A DNA stretch of 64,000 bases from JADLDB01 sp040755835. Lineage in GTDB: Bacteria > Myxococcota > Myxococcia > Myxococcales > Myxococcaceae. Made by a program: the position numbers and the translations under genes. Location of the stretch: assembly GCA_040755835.1 (NCBI GenBank), contig JBFMAB010000100.1, positions 1 to 64,000 of the forward strand, written 5' to 3'. Position 1 is the first letter of the stretch; each line of letters opens with the position of its first letter. Of this stretch, positions 1 through 8,188 are shown in pieces. Under the pieces are notes generated by a model. It ran no database searches, had not been told where the DNA came from, and saw nothing but the letters and a program-made list of their open reading frames with translations.

Positions 1-152
1 CGCCGCCCGCCCCGGCGAAGCCCGCCGGCAAGCCCGCGCCGCCGCCGCCGCCCGCCGCGAAGGGCGAGGCCAGGCCGCCGCCGCCGCCGCCGGCCCCGGT
101 GCTGGTGGGCGAGGGTGGCAAGAAGAAGGTGCTGCTGAAGAAGAAGAAGTGA
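1..152 (+). CDS. 3' end of a Pro/Ala/Lys-rich protein (partial)
   Basis: Only the last 49 codons are inside the window, in the frame that ends with TGA at 150-152. The visible part is low-complexity: runs of proline and alanine broken by lysines and glycines, then a short segment with VLVGEG and a strongly basic end (KKKVLLKKKK). No domain can be recognised. The next gene starts 4 bp after the stop, so the two are probably co-transcribed with the ParB-like gene. Such tails are common as linkers or nucleic-acid-binding ends in GC-rich bacteria, but this is inference; the function of the whole protein cannot be told from its end. Confidence 0.7.
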   Translation, partial: PPAPAKPAGKPAPPPPPAAKGEARPPPPPPAPVLVGEGGKKKVLLKKKK

Positions 153-156
153 GGCC

Positions 157-1020
157 ATGGAAGACGTGGTGAACAGCGACGCACCCGGCACCGGCGAGGG
201 CGGCTCGACGCCCGAAGGCGGTGCTGCGCCCGGCACGCCGCCGCCTCCGCCGGCGTCCGCCACGTCTTCCGGGGCCCGAACCGGGCCCGCCGCGGCGCCC
301 CCGGAGTCCACGCCGGAGCCGGACCCCGGGGCTGCGCCGCCGCCGGAGGTGCTGGAGCCCCGGCCGTCGCCCGAGGTGCGGCCGCTGGTGCACAAGCACT
401 TCGTCGCGCCGGCGATGATCCCCCTGGATCGGGTGGACGACGACGACACGTTCCGGCTGCGGGGCGAGGTGGGCGACGTGTCCGCGCTGGCGACCGACGT
501 CGCGCGGCTGGGGCAGCTCTTCCCCATCGACGTGCGCCTCAAGCCACCTGATCGCTTCCAGGTGATCACCGGCTTCCGCCGGGTGGCCGCGTTGCGGCTC
601 CTGCACCGCGAGAAGGTGCTGGCCCGCTTGCACACCGATCTGTCCGACTCCGACGCGCTGCTCATGGCGCTCGCCGCGGCGATTCACGGCAAGGGCGTGG
701 GCCGCGAGGCGCTCGCCGAGGCGCAGGAGCGGCTGTCGGCCGAGGGGCGCCTCACGCCCGCCGCGCGCGACATGCTGGTCAAGGCGCTGGAGGATGAGGG
801 CCTCGCGCCGGAGGAGGTCGAGGAGGAGGTCGACGCCGACGAGCTGGCGGCGGACGTGACCCTGCGCCTGGGCCAGGCCAATCAGGATCTCTCGCTGCTC
901 GCCGACGTCTTCGAGGAGTTGGACGACGCGCGGCGGGAGGAGCTGCTCACGCAGCTTCGCTACTCGTCGGAGCTGGTCGCCTATCTCGAGGGGAAGGGCG
1001 GCGGGAAGGGCTCGCGGTGA
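157..1020 (+). CDS. ParB/sulfiredoxin-like domain protein
   Basis: The protein has 287 residues. The first 80 or so are a disordered Pro/Gly/Ala-rich leader. From about residue 85 comes a ParB-like N-terminal fold: IPLDRV, a helix with LGQLFPIDVR, then the hallmark VITGFRRVAALRLL, where GFRR replaces the usual GERR. The rest is helical and acidic, with EEVEEEVDADE. A complete ParB would also have a helix-turn-helix DNA-binding domain and a dimerisation domain, which I do not see, so this is a ParB-like regulator or CTPase-fold protein rather than a chromosome partition ParB. It starts at ATG 157 and ends in a GTGA overlap with pyrE, suggesting coupled translation. No ParA is nearby. Confidence 0.7.
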   Translation: MEDVVNSDAPGTGEGGSTPEGGAAPGTPPPPPASATSSGARTGPAAAPPESTPEPDPGAAPPPEVLEPRPSPEVRPLVHKHFVAPAMIPLDRVDDDDTFRLRGEVGDVSALATDVARLGQLFPIDVRLKPPDRFQVITGFRRVAALRLLHREKVLARLHTDLSDSDALLMALAAAIHGKGVGREALAEAQERLSAEGRLTPAARDMLVKALEDEGLAPEEVEEEVDADELAADVTLRLGQANQDLSLLADVFEELDDARREELLTQLRYSSELVAYLEGKGGGKGSR

Positions 1021-1607
1021 GCGCCCCGTCGCTGGACTTCGGGCCCGCAGCCCTCGAGGCCGATCGCCGGCGCCTCAAGGCGCTCCTCACCGAGCGCTCC
1101 TACGCGAAGAAGAAGGTCGTGCTGTCGTCCGGCCGCGAATCGGACTTCTACATCGACTGCAAGAAGACGGTGCTGCTCGCCGAGGGGCACTGGCTGGTCG
1201 GCCGGCTGCTGTTCGAGGCGATCCGCCGCGAGGCGCCAGCGGCCGTGGCCGTGGGCGGCCTGACCATGGGCGCGGATCCGCTGGCCAGCGCGGTCAGTCT
1301 GGTGAGCCACCTGGGCGGCGCCCCGCTGCACGCCTTCCTCGTGCGCAAGGAGCCCAAGGGCCACGGGACCGGCCAGTGGATCGAAGGCCTGTCGGCGCTC
1401 TCGAAGGGCGCGAAGGTGGCGATCGTCGAGGACGTCATCACCACCGGGGCGTCCACCATCAAGGCCATCGAGCGCGCGCGGGCCGAGGGCCTCGAGCCCG
1501 TGGCGGCGTTCGCGCTCGTCGATCGGCGGGAGGGAGGCCGCGAGGCGATCGCCGCGCTGGGCGTGGCGGTGCACGCGCTGTTCACCCGCGAGGACTTTCC
1601 GACGTGA
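1017..1607 (+). CDS. pyrE: Orotate phosphoribosyltransferase
   Basis: This 196-residue enzyme joins orotate to PRPP to make orotidine 5'-phosphate, the fifth step of pyrimidine synthesis, in the cytoplasm. Visible family marks are FYIDCKKTVL near the N-terminus, the flexible-loop region VRKEPKGHGTGQWIEG, and the PRPP-binding signature VAIVEDVITTGAST with its two acidic residues. The length fits the family. The GTG start at 1017 overlaps the TGA of the ParB-like gene, and its own TGA overlaps the GTG of the following lipoprotein gene, so three genes are linked by 4-bp overlaps. No other pyr gene lies in the window. Confidence 0.93.
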   Translation: MSAPSLDFGPAALEADRRRLKALLTERSYAKKKVVLSSGRESDFYIDCKKTVLLAEGHWLVGRLLFEAIRREAPAAVAVGGLTMGADPLASAVSLVSHLGGAPLHAFLVRKEPKGHGTGQWIEGLSALSKGAKVAIVEDVITTGASTIKAIERARAEGLEPVAAFALVDRREGGREAIAALGVAVHALFTREDFPT

Positions 1608-2215
1608 GGCGCTGGGCGCTGGCGCTGGCGGCGCTGCTCTTGGTCGCCTGCAGCACGGCGCGGATCCCCCGCGTGGGCAGCGACCCGCCGCCGGCCTTCT
1701 CCGACGGCGAGAAGGAGCACGCGTACCAGGTGGTGCTCGAACGCTACACGCGCAGCCAGGCCGTGTACGACAACCTCGACACCAACGTCTTCTTCCACGC
1801 CACCTGGCAGTCGCCGGCCTTCGTCGAGGCGCGCATGGCGCGCGACGCGGCGTTTCACGCGGTGCCCGCGGACGAGGCGGCGAAGCAGCTGGCGGCCGAG
1901 CAGGCGCGGCTTTCCGACAGCGTCGAGTTCTTCATGGCGGTGCACGCCAACAACTACCGCTTCGAGGACTTCAGCCGGGCGGACACCATGTGGCGCCTCG
2001 CGCTGGTGGTGGACGGGCGCGAGGTCACGCCGACGGCGGTGGAGCGTCTGGGCCGCATGAGCACGCAGATGCAGGCGATCTACTCCTACATGGAGCCGTT
2101 CTGGGTGGGCTACCGCGTGCGCTTCCCGAAGGTGGAGCTTCCCGCCGGGCAGCGCTTCACCTTCCGGCTGGCCAGCCCGCTCGGGCAGGCCGACCTGGTG
2201 TTCACCGCGGACTGA
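1604..2215 (+). CDS. Putative lipoprotein of unknown function
   Basis: The GTG at 1604 overlaps the pyrE stop and gives a 203-residue protein that begins with a textbook lipoprotein signal: basic VRRWA, a leucine/alanine core and the lipobox LVAC. A longer frame continues upstream inside pyrE, but only this start gives a signal peptide. The mature part starts STARIPRVG and contains helices with conserved-looking aromatic residues (HVNNYRFEDFSR-like stretch; METPF-like end), and finishes in a beta-rich segment, FTFRLASPLGQADLVF. I do not recognise a family. It is expected to be anchored in the inner or outer membrane facing the periplasm. Confidence 0.75.
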   Translation: MRRWALALAALLLVACSTARIPRVGSDPPPAFSDGEKEHAYQVVLERYTRSQAVYDNLDTNVFFHATWQSPAFVEARMARDAAFHAVPADEAAKQLAAEQARLSDSVEFFMAVHANNYRFEDFSRADTMWRLALVVDGREVTPTAVERLGRMSTQMQAIYSYMEPFWVGYRVRFPKVELPAGQRFTFRLASPLGQADLVFTAD

Positions 2216-2227
2216 CGGCGGAAGGCC

Positions 2228-5200
2228 ATGGCGCGCTCGTGGGTGTCGAGGTTGTGGCCCGCGGCCCTCTTCCAGTTCTGCTTCATCGGCGCGGTGTCGA
2301 TGATGAAGCCCGGCGCCACGGCGCTGATGCTGGCGAGGTGGCAGGCCGAGGCGCTGCCCTGGTTGTACATGGCCGCCTCGCTGGTGACGGGCGCGGTGGC
2401 GATCGTCCGCGTCGGGCGGCGGTCCAGCCCGGGGCTGCTCGCCTTCGCGTCGGGCCTCTTGGCGCTGGGGCTCGCGCTGGGGCTGTGGTTGGGCGTGTCG
2501 GCGTTTCGCCTGGGCGCGTACCTCTTCGCGGAGGTCTTCGCGACGCTGGTCTCGCTGGCCTTCTGGCGGTCGCTGACGGACGCCTTCGACGCGCGCGAGG
2601 CGCGGCGCGCCTTCAGCTGGGTCAACGGCATCGGCATGTCCGGGGCCATCGTCGGCGGCTTCTCGGCGCAGGTGCTGTCGCGCACCCTCGGCGCCCTGGG
2701 GCCGCTGGTGGCCGGCGGCGGGCTGCTGGTGGTCGGCAGCTTCGCCTGGCGCTTCCACCGCAGCGACCAGGAGCCGGCGCCGGAGAAGGCCGAGGCGCCG
2801 CGCACGCCGCTGCAGCAGGTGCTGACGGGCCCCTACACGCGCCTCATCGCCGGGTTGGTGCTGGGCTTCGCGGTGCTGCAGGTCTTCACCGACTTTGCCT
2901 TCAACGCGCGCGCCGCGTCGCAGCTGAGTGAGGCGCAGATGGCGGATCTCTTCGCCGCGCACCAGCTCTGGACGGGCGTGGTGTGCGCCGTCTTCCAGTT
3001 CGCGCTCGCGGAGGCGCTGCTGCGGCGGATGGGCGTGGTGCGGTACGCCGGCATCGCGCCGATCGGCATGGCGGTGCTGACGGGGGTGGCGTGGGCGGTG
3101 CCTTCGGTGTGGAGCGCCTGGGCGCTGAAGGTCTTCGAGGGGGCGATGAGCTGGGCCCTGTTGCCGGTGGCGGTGCAGTTGCTCTACGCGCCGCTGACCG
3201 ACGACGTGCGCGACGGCGCCCGGCGGACCATCGACGGTTTCCTGAAGAAGGGCGGCACCGGCGTCGCGGGCGTGCTCTTGCTGGGCGTCGCGCGCGCGGT
3301 GGGGGTGCAGGCGGTGTTCGCGCTCATCCTGGCGGGCTGCGTGGGCCTGGTGGTGGCGCTGGTGCGGTTGCGCGCGCGCTACCTCGAGGCGGTGCACCAG
3401 CGCGTCGCGGGGGTCGAGCCGGGTGGCATCTTCGACGCGGAGGAGCGCGTGTTGGTGGAGGCGCTGAAGGCCCCGTCCAGCGAGCGCGCGTGGCGGGCCG
3501 CCGAGCTGCTCGAGCTGGCCGGGCTGGTGCAGGAGCGGCACGTGCAGCTGATGCTGGCGCACCCCGGCGAGCGGCTGCAGGAGAAGGGCGTGGCGCTGGC
3601 GCTGGAGCACCGCCTGGTGGGCCTCACGAAGGCGCTCGAGCTGCTGGTGGCGAGCGGCGCACGGCGGCCCCGCGACGCGGCGATCTGGGCGCTGGCCCAG
3701 CTGAACCCCGAGCGGGCGCGCGTCGTGCTGGCGCCGCTGCTGGACGCGAGCGATCCCGGGGTGCTGGCGGCGGCGGTGGGCGGGCTGCTCAAGCTGCCGG
3801 GCCCCGCCGATCCGCGGGCGCGGGCGGCGCTGGACCAACTGCTCGAGCGCGGGGCGACGGCGCCGGTGGCCGAGCGCCGGGAGGTGGCGCGGCTGCTGGG
3901 CCGGCTGGGACAGCCCGAGCACGCGCGGGCGCTGCAGCGCTACCTCGACGACGGCGATCCGTCCGTACGGCGCGTGGCTTTGACGGCGGTGGGGCAGGGG
4001 CGCTACGTCGAGCTCGCGCCGAAGTTGTTGCGCTTCCTCTCCTGGCGCGACGATCGCCGCGTGGTGCGCGAGGCGCTGGCGGCGCTGGGCGACGACGTGG
4101 TTCCGCTCCTGGCCGCGACGCTGGACGATCGCACCCGCGCGCTGTCCCTGCGGCTGCAGCTGCCGCGCGTGCTACGCCTGGTGGGCACGCAGGCGGCGCT
4201 GGACGCGCTGCTCTTCTCGAACGCCCAGGACGATCCCTCGCTGCACTTCCGCATCGGCATCGCGCTGGCGCAGCTGAAAGAGGAGCACCCGGACCTGCGC
4301 GTCGACCCGGAGCGCCGCCTCGCCGCCCTGCGGCGCCGGCAGGAGGTGTACGTGCGCCTCATCGAGCCGTACCGCGACGCGCGCGCCGCGTTGGGCGACG
4401 AGGCGCTGCTGACGCGGGTGCTGGGCGATCGCCTCGACCAGGCGCTCGAGCTGGCCTTCTGGCTGCTGGGGCTGGCGCACGACGAGCGCACGCTGCGGCG
4501 TGCGCACTTCCACCTCGTGGGCCGCGACTCGCGGCGGCGGGCGTGGGCGTTGGAGTACCTGGACAACGTGCTGACGGACGAGGAGCGCGCGCTCGTGTCT
4601 CAGCAGATCGAGGCGCACCACCGCGCGCTGCCGTGGGGCGCCGCCGCGCGCTTCCCGGCTCACCTGGGTGAGCTGTGCAAGAGCGACGACCTGGTCCTGC
4701 GGGCGTGCGCGCGGGCGGTGGCGCGGCGCGTGGGCGCGTGGACCAACGACAAGCGGGAGGACGACATGAACGACGGGACGCTGCGGAAGCTCTTCGCGCT
4801 CGAGGGCGTGGAGATCTTCGCCCAGAGCGACGTGGACGACCTCGCCGCGGTGGCCGCGCTGGCGAAGGAGGCCAGCTACAAGGCCGGCGAGCGCATCTTC
4901 GCGGAGGGCGACCCGGGCGACGCGCTGTACGTCATCGTCGAGGGCGCGGTGGCGGCGGTGCGCGACGGCGAGGTGGTGCTGACCTTCCGCGCGCGCGAGT
5001 CCTTCGGCGAGTCGTCGCTGATGGACGGGACGCCCCGCATCAACGACGCGGTGGCCACCGCGGACACGAAGGTGCTGGTCATCGATCGCCGAGACTTTCT
5101 CGATCTCCTCGCGGACCGGCCGGAGCTGCTCACCGGCATGTTCCGCATGGTGTCGCGTCAACTCAAGGCGGTGGTGGCGGCGTCGGTGCACCGCCGCGCG

Positions 5201-5245
5201 ACGGGCGAGGTGCTGGCGGTGGGCGCGCCGCCGGTGCGGCAGTAG
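2228..5245 (+). CDS. NTT-like transporter fused to HEAT repeats and a cyclic-nucleotide-binding domain
   Basis: This 1005-residue protein has three parts. Residues 1-390 are a multi-pass membrane region with about twelve hydrophobic helices, including a GGFSAQVLSR loop, resembling the ATP/ADP translocase (NTT) or MFS fold. Residues 400-830 are helical repeats of HEAT type, such as DPSVRRVALTAVGQG and RRVVREALAALGDD. Residues 850-985 form a cyclic-nucleotide-binding beta-roll with GDPGDALYVIVEGAVAAV and FGESSLMDG. Related architectures occur in cyanobacteria and myxobacteria. The likely role is a nucleotide- or metabolite-transport-like membrane protein whose activity answers to a cyclic nucleotide, but the substrate is not known. 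The ATG at 2228 follows the lipoprotein gene by 12 bp, so it is probably in the same transcript. Confidence 0.8.
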   Translation: MARSWVSRLWPAALFQFCFIGAVSMMKPGATALMLARWQAEALPWLYMAASLVTGAVAIVRVGRRSSPGLLAFASGLLALGLALGLWLGVSAFRLGAYLFAEVFATLVSLAFWRSLTDAFDAREARRAFSWVNGIGMSGAIVGGFSAQVLSRTLGALGPLVAGGGLLVVGSFAWRFHRSDQEPAPEKAEAPRTPLQQVLTGPYTRLIAGLVLGFAVLQVFTDFAFNARAASQLSEAQMADLFAAHQLWTGVVCAVFQFALAEALLRRMGVVRYAGIAPIGMAVLTGVAWAVPSVWSAWALKVFEGAMSWALLPVAVQLLYAPLTDDVRDGARRTIDGFLKKGGTGVAGVLLLGVARAVGVQAVFALILAGCVGLVVALVRLRARYLEAVHQRVAGVEPGGIFDAEERVLVEALKAPSSERAWRAAELLELAGLVQERHVQLMLAHPGERLQEKGVALALEHRLVGLTKALELLVASGARRPRDAAIWALAQLNPERARVVLAPLLDASDPGVLAAAVGGLLKLPGPADPRARAALDQLLERGATAPVAERREVARLLGRLGQPEHARALQRYLDDGDPSVRRVALTAVGQGRYVELAPKLLRFLSWRDDRRVVREALAALGDDVVPLLAATLDDRTRALSLRLQLPRVLRLVGTQAALDALLFSNAQDDPSLHFRIGIALAQLKEEHPDLRVDPERRLAALRRRQEVYVRLIEPYRDARAALGDEALLTRVLGDRLDQALELAFWLLGLAHDERTLRRAHFHLVGRDSRRRAWALEYLDNVLTDEERALVSQQIEAHHRALPWGAAARFPAHLGELCKSDDLVLRACARAVARRVGAWTNDKREDDMNDGTLRKLFALEGVEIFAQSDVDDLAAVAALAKEASYKAGERIFAEGDPGDALYVIVEGAVAAVRDGEVVLTFRARESFGESSLMDGTPRINDAVATADTKVLVIDRRDFLDLLADRPELLTGMFRMVSRQLKAVVAASVHRRATGEVLAVGAPPVRQ

Positions 5246-5278
5246 CCGGGAATGGGCGTAGGCTGAGAAGGGCACACC

Positions 5279-6136
5279 ATGAAGACGATCGCGATCGTCG
5301 CCCGGCCGAAGAAGGACGAGGCGACCCAGCTGGCGGGGCAGATCATCGAACGCTACCCGGACCGGGAGTTCCTCCTGCAGCCGCACGTGGCCGAGCCGCT
5401 CGGGCGCCCGGCGGTGAGCGACGACGAGCTGTCGCGGCGGGCGGAGCTCGTCATCGTCCTCGGCGGTGACGGCACGCTCATCTACGGCGCGCGGCTCCTC
5501 GAGGGCCGGCCGGTGCCGGTGCTGGGCGTCAACCTCGGCTCGCTGGGCTTCATGACGGAGATCCCCGTCGCCGACGCGTTCGCCACCATCGACGCGGTGC
5601 TGGCGGGCCGTGGGCGCATCGAGTCGCGCATGAAGCTGTCGTGCCGGCTCTTCCGCGACGACGCGCTGGTGCTCGAGGACGAGGTGCTCAACGACGTCGT
5701 CATCAACAAGAGCGCGCTCGCCCGCGTCGCCGACCACGAGACGTGGCTCGACGGGGCCTTCGTCGCCACCTACCGCGCGGACGGCGTCATCTTCTCCACG
5801 CCGACCGGCTCCACGGCGTACTCGTTGTCCGCGGGCGGGCCGATCGTCCACCCGTCGATCGACTGCGTGATCGTCACGCCCATCTGCCCGCACGCGCTGA
5901 CGCAGCGGCCCATCGTCGTTCCCGGCGACCAGTTGGTGCGCGTCAAGCTGACCAGCGACGTCTCCGACGTGTTCCTCACCATCGACGGGCAGTCCGGTCT
6001 GCCGCTCGAGAAGGGCGACCGCATCGAGGTGCAGCGCTCGCTCAACCGGGTGATGCTCGTGCGCAACCCGCACCTCGACTACTTCGCGATCCTCCGCCAG
6101 AAGCTGCGGTGGGGCGAGCGCGGGCCGGACACCTGA
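5279..6136 (+). CDS. nadK: NAD kinase
   Basis: This 285-residue cytoplasmic enzyme phosphorylates NAD to NADP, using ATP or polyphosphate. The family motif GGDGT is at residues 62-66 (VIVLGGDGTLIYGARLL), followed by NLGSLGFMTEI, by NDVVINKS, and by the second conserved block, GVIFSTPTGSTAYSLSAGGPIV. The length is normal for the bacterial enzyme. In many bacteria nadK sits next to recN; here recN is almost 10 kb downstream on the same strand, with beta-helix, calpain, lipoprotein and helicase genes between. It ends directly against the oppositely oriented beta-helix gene with no spacer. Confidence 0.95.
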   Translation: MKTIAIVARPKKDEATQLAGQIIERYPDREFLLQPHVAEPLGRPAVSDDELSRRAELVIVLGGDGTLIYGARLLEGRPVPVLGVNLGSLGFMTEIPVADAFATIDAVLAGRGRIESRMKLSCRLFRDDALVLEDEVLNDVVINKSALARVADHETWLDGAFVATYRADGVIFSTPTGSTAYSLSAGGPIVHPSIDCVIVTPICPHALTQRPIVVPGDQLVRVKLTSDVSDVFLTIDGQSGLPLEKGDRIEVQRSLNRVMLVRNPHLDYFAILRQKLRWGERGPDT

Positions 6137-7060
6137 TCAGTAGGGCAGCTTCGAGCCGCCCGGCGCCACGTAGGCGAACGCGCCCAGAGAGGGAGGGGTG
6201 TCTCGCGGCGCCCCGCGCACGTCCCGGGCGTCGGGGCCCACGTCGGCGGCGGTGCCACGGCCGCGCGCGGGAGACGCTTCCGTCAGCAGGTACGGCTCGG
6301 CGCCGGTGCCCACGAAGCCCGCGGCGGCGTACTGGTTGGCGCCGCCCAGGGACGCGCACCAGGGCGGCAGCAGGTTGCCGGCCAGTGTCAGCGTGGCGCC
6401 GCCGTCGAAGACGCACGACGGCCCTTCGGCGCGCTCGGAGACGACGCAGCCCTTCACCGTCACGGTGGGCGCGCGCGTCATGGTGCCGGACAGCGACAGC
6501 GCGCCGCCGCGGGCGCCGTCGCCCACCACCTTGTTGTCGGCGATGGTGCAGCCGAGCAGCGTGGCCTTCGCGCCTTCCTTCACGCGCAAGCCGCCGCCGT
6601 CCACGGCCGCGTTCTGGATGACGGTGGAGTCACGCAGCACCAGCTCCGCGACGTCGTCCACCAACACGCCGCCGCCCTGCCGGCCGGTGTTCGCCTCGAT
6701 GCGGCAGCGCGTGGCGACCGTCTTGCCGCCGCGCGCGTACAGCCCGCCGCCGCCGTACTGCGGCGCCTTGTTGAAGCGCAGCGTGCAGTCGGACACCTCG
6801 ACCTGGCCGTCCTCGACGCAGATCGCCCCGCCGGCCTCCTCCGCGGCGCCGCCCACCAGCATCAGCCCCGCGAGCCGAACCGCGCCTTGCCGGCAGTCGA
6901 TGCGCACCACCGAGCCGCGCTGCGCGCCGTCGAGCACCACCTGGCCGACGCCCAGGAGCGTGATGGGCTTGTCGATGAGCAGGTTCACGGCGTACCGCCC
7001 CGCGGGGATGCGCAGGGTGTCGCCGGGCTTCGCCGCCGCCAGCGCCGCCGGGAGATCCAC
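6137..7060 (-). CDS. Right-handed parallel beta-helix protein
   Basis: The 307-residue sequence is built of about 22-residue rungs: LRIPAGRYAVNLLIDKP, ITLLGVGQVVLDGA, VRLAGLMLVGG, VEVSDCTLRFN, VATRCRIEANT, LVLRDSTVIQNA and TLLGCTIADNK. This is the pattern of pectate-lyase-like beta-helices. The opening AKPGDTLRIPAGRY is typical of the cap of such domains. No catalytic residues of a known lyase stand out, and no signal peptide is present, so it is likely cytoplasmic or exported by another route. The GTG start directly follows the TGA of the calpain gene, so the two are co-transcribed and translationally coupled. Polysaccharide binding or hydrolysis is possible but not shown. Confidence 0.75.
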   Translation of the reverse strand: MDLPAALAAAKPGDTLRIPAGRYAVNLLIDKPITLLGVGQVVLDGAQRGSVVRIDCRQGAVRLAGLMLVGGAAEEAGGAICVEDGQVEVSDCTLRFNKAPQYGGGGLYARGGKTVATRCRIEANTGRQGGGVLVDDVAELVLRDSTVIQNAAVDGGGLRVKEGAKATLLGCTIADNKVVGDGARGGALSLSGTMTRAPTVTVKGCVVSERAEGPSCVFDGGATLTLAGNLLPPWCASLGGANQYAAAGFVGTGAEPYLLTEASPARGRGTAADVGPDARDVRGAPRDTPPSLGAFAYVAPGGSKLPY

Positions 7061-8056
7061 TCAGCCGCCCAGGTAGACGCTGTTGTACAGCTTCATGAAG
7101 TCATCGAGCTTCATCTTGAAGATGCCGTCGTCCTTGCCGTCGTTGCCGTGCTCGGAGCGGCCCCAGGGGTTGCGGAGCTCGATGTACTTCGTGCCGTTCT
7201 CCTCGCTCGCGCCCAGCACCGTGTACGCGTGCCAGGCGTAGACGCCGGTGCCGGTGTAGTCGACGCCCGAGTCCTTGCCGTGCGTGCCTGCCGTCACCGG
7301 CTTGTGCGCGGCGATCGCGGTGGCGATCGACGAGTAGATGCGTTCGGCGGTGCTGTAGCTGGTGGACGTCCAGCTGGCGCGCTTGCCGGTGAGCGCCTCG
7401 AAGACGTCGCCCGCGCGCCCGCCGTTGCCGATGGCCTCGTAGCCGCCCTTCCACTGGGCGTAGGCCTTCTCGAGGATGGTGACCCACTGCTCGTTCGCGT
7501 CGCGCGCCTTCGCGTACTTGTTGGTGGTGCCGAACTCCGTCGCGAGGTCACTGTCCACCGTCACCTTGACGGGCTTGAAGCCGCCGTACGCATCCTTCTC
7601 GAAGAAGCGCACGGTGTACGTGCCGTCGCCGTTGTCGGTGATGGCGTTCTTGATGGTGTCCGGGTTCGCCTCCGCCAGCGCCGAGAAGGCGCTCACCATG
7701 TAGCAGTTGGCGATCGAGCCCTGGATGACGTCGTCGAAGCTGATGCCGTCGACGTAGAGGCTCCCGCCCGAGCCGACCGGGTTCCACGCGACGGACGTCG
7801 AGTGTTTGTCCAGGACCGCCGGGTCCGCCAGATCGCGCCGCACCGGCGTCGCGTCGACGAAGGCCTGGAGCGCGCTGCGCGCCGCCGGCTCGAAGGCGTC
7901 CGCGTGCTGGGTGAGGAGCGCCTGGATCTCCGACTTCAGCTCGGGCGTGAACTTCTTCTCCGCCTTCGCTGCGGTGATGAGCTCGGTGACTTCCTGGGCC
8001 GACACCTTGCGGTCGGTGAGGGCAGTGGCGATGCGCTGGCCGATGGCAGAGGGCAT
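7061..8056 (-). CDS. Calpain-like (C2 family) cysteine protease
   Basis: The protein has 331 residues with the papain-fold calpain core. Motifs in order: QGSIANCYM (oxyanion Gln112 and catalytic Cys118), then YAWHAYTVLG with catalytic His276, and ELRNPWG with Asn296. All catalytic residues are therefore in place. The spacing is that of calpain catalytic domains. The first 90 residues are helical, with charged repeats (TDRKVSAQEVTELITAAKAEKKF), and could be a pro-region or adaptor. There is no signal peptide and no calcium-binding EF-hand. Bacterial calpain homologues are uncommon and their substrates are largely unknown. It leads a two-gene unit with the beta-helix gene. Confidence 0.88.
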   Translation of the reverse strand: MPSAIGQRIATALTDRKVSAQEVTELITAAKAEKKFTPELKSEIQALLTQHADAFEPAARSALQAFVDATPVRRDLADPAVLDKHSTSVAWNPVGSGGSLYVDGISFDDVIQGSIANCYMVSAFSALAEANPDTIKNAITDNGDGTYTVRFFEKDAYGGFKPVKVTVDSDLATEFGTTNKYAKARDANEQWVTILEKAYAQWKGGYEAIGNGGRAGDVFEALTGKRASWTSTSYSTAERIYSSIATAIAAHKPVTAGTHGKDSGVDYTGTGVYAWHAYTVLGASEENGTKYIELRNPWGRSEHGNDGKDDGIFKMKLDDFMKLYNSVYLGG

Positions 8057-8188
8057 AGGTGCAGAACCTTAGGAGATTCGCGGTGGGGAAATCCTGCATA
8101 CATTGTCGCACCCGGGCGCCGCGAGTTGCGTGCGGAAGGCCGTGTCGCCCGCAGGCGACGGGGCCATGGAGGCTACACTGCGCGGACG

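Noticed and set aside
1148..3922. Very long minus-strand open frame across pyrE and the NTT-like gene
   Set aside because: Arg/Leu/His-rich and lacking family similarity; it is the mirror of the coding strand in GC-rich DNA.
6887..8188. Upstream extension of the large lipoprotein gene
   Set aside because: It overlaps the calpain gene on the other strand and lacks natural composition; only ATG 8189 gives a signal peptide and lipobox.
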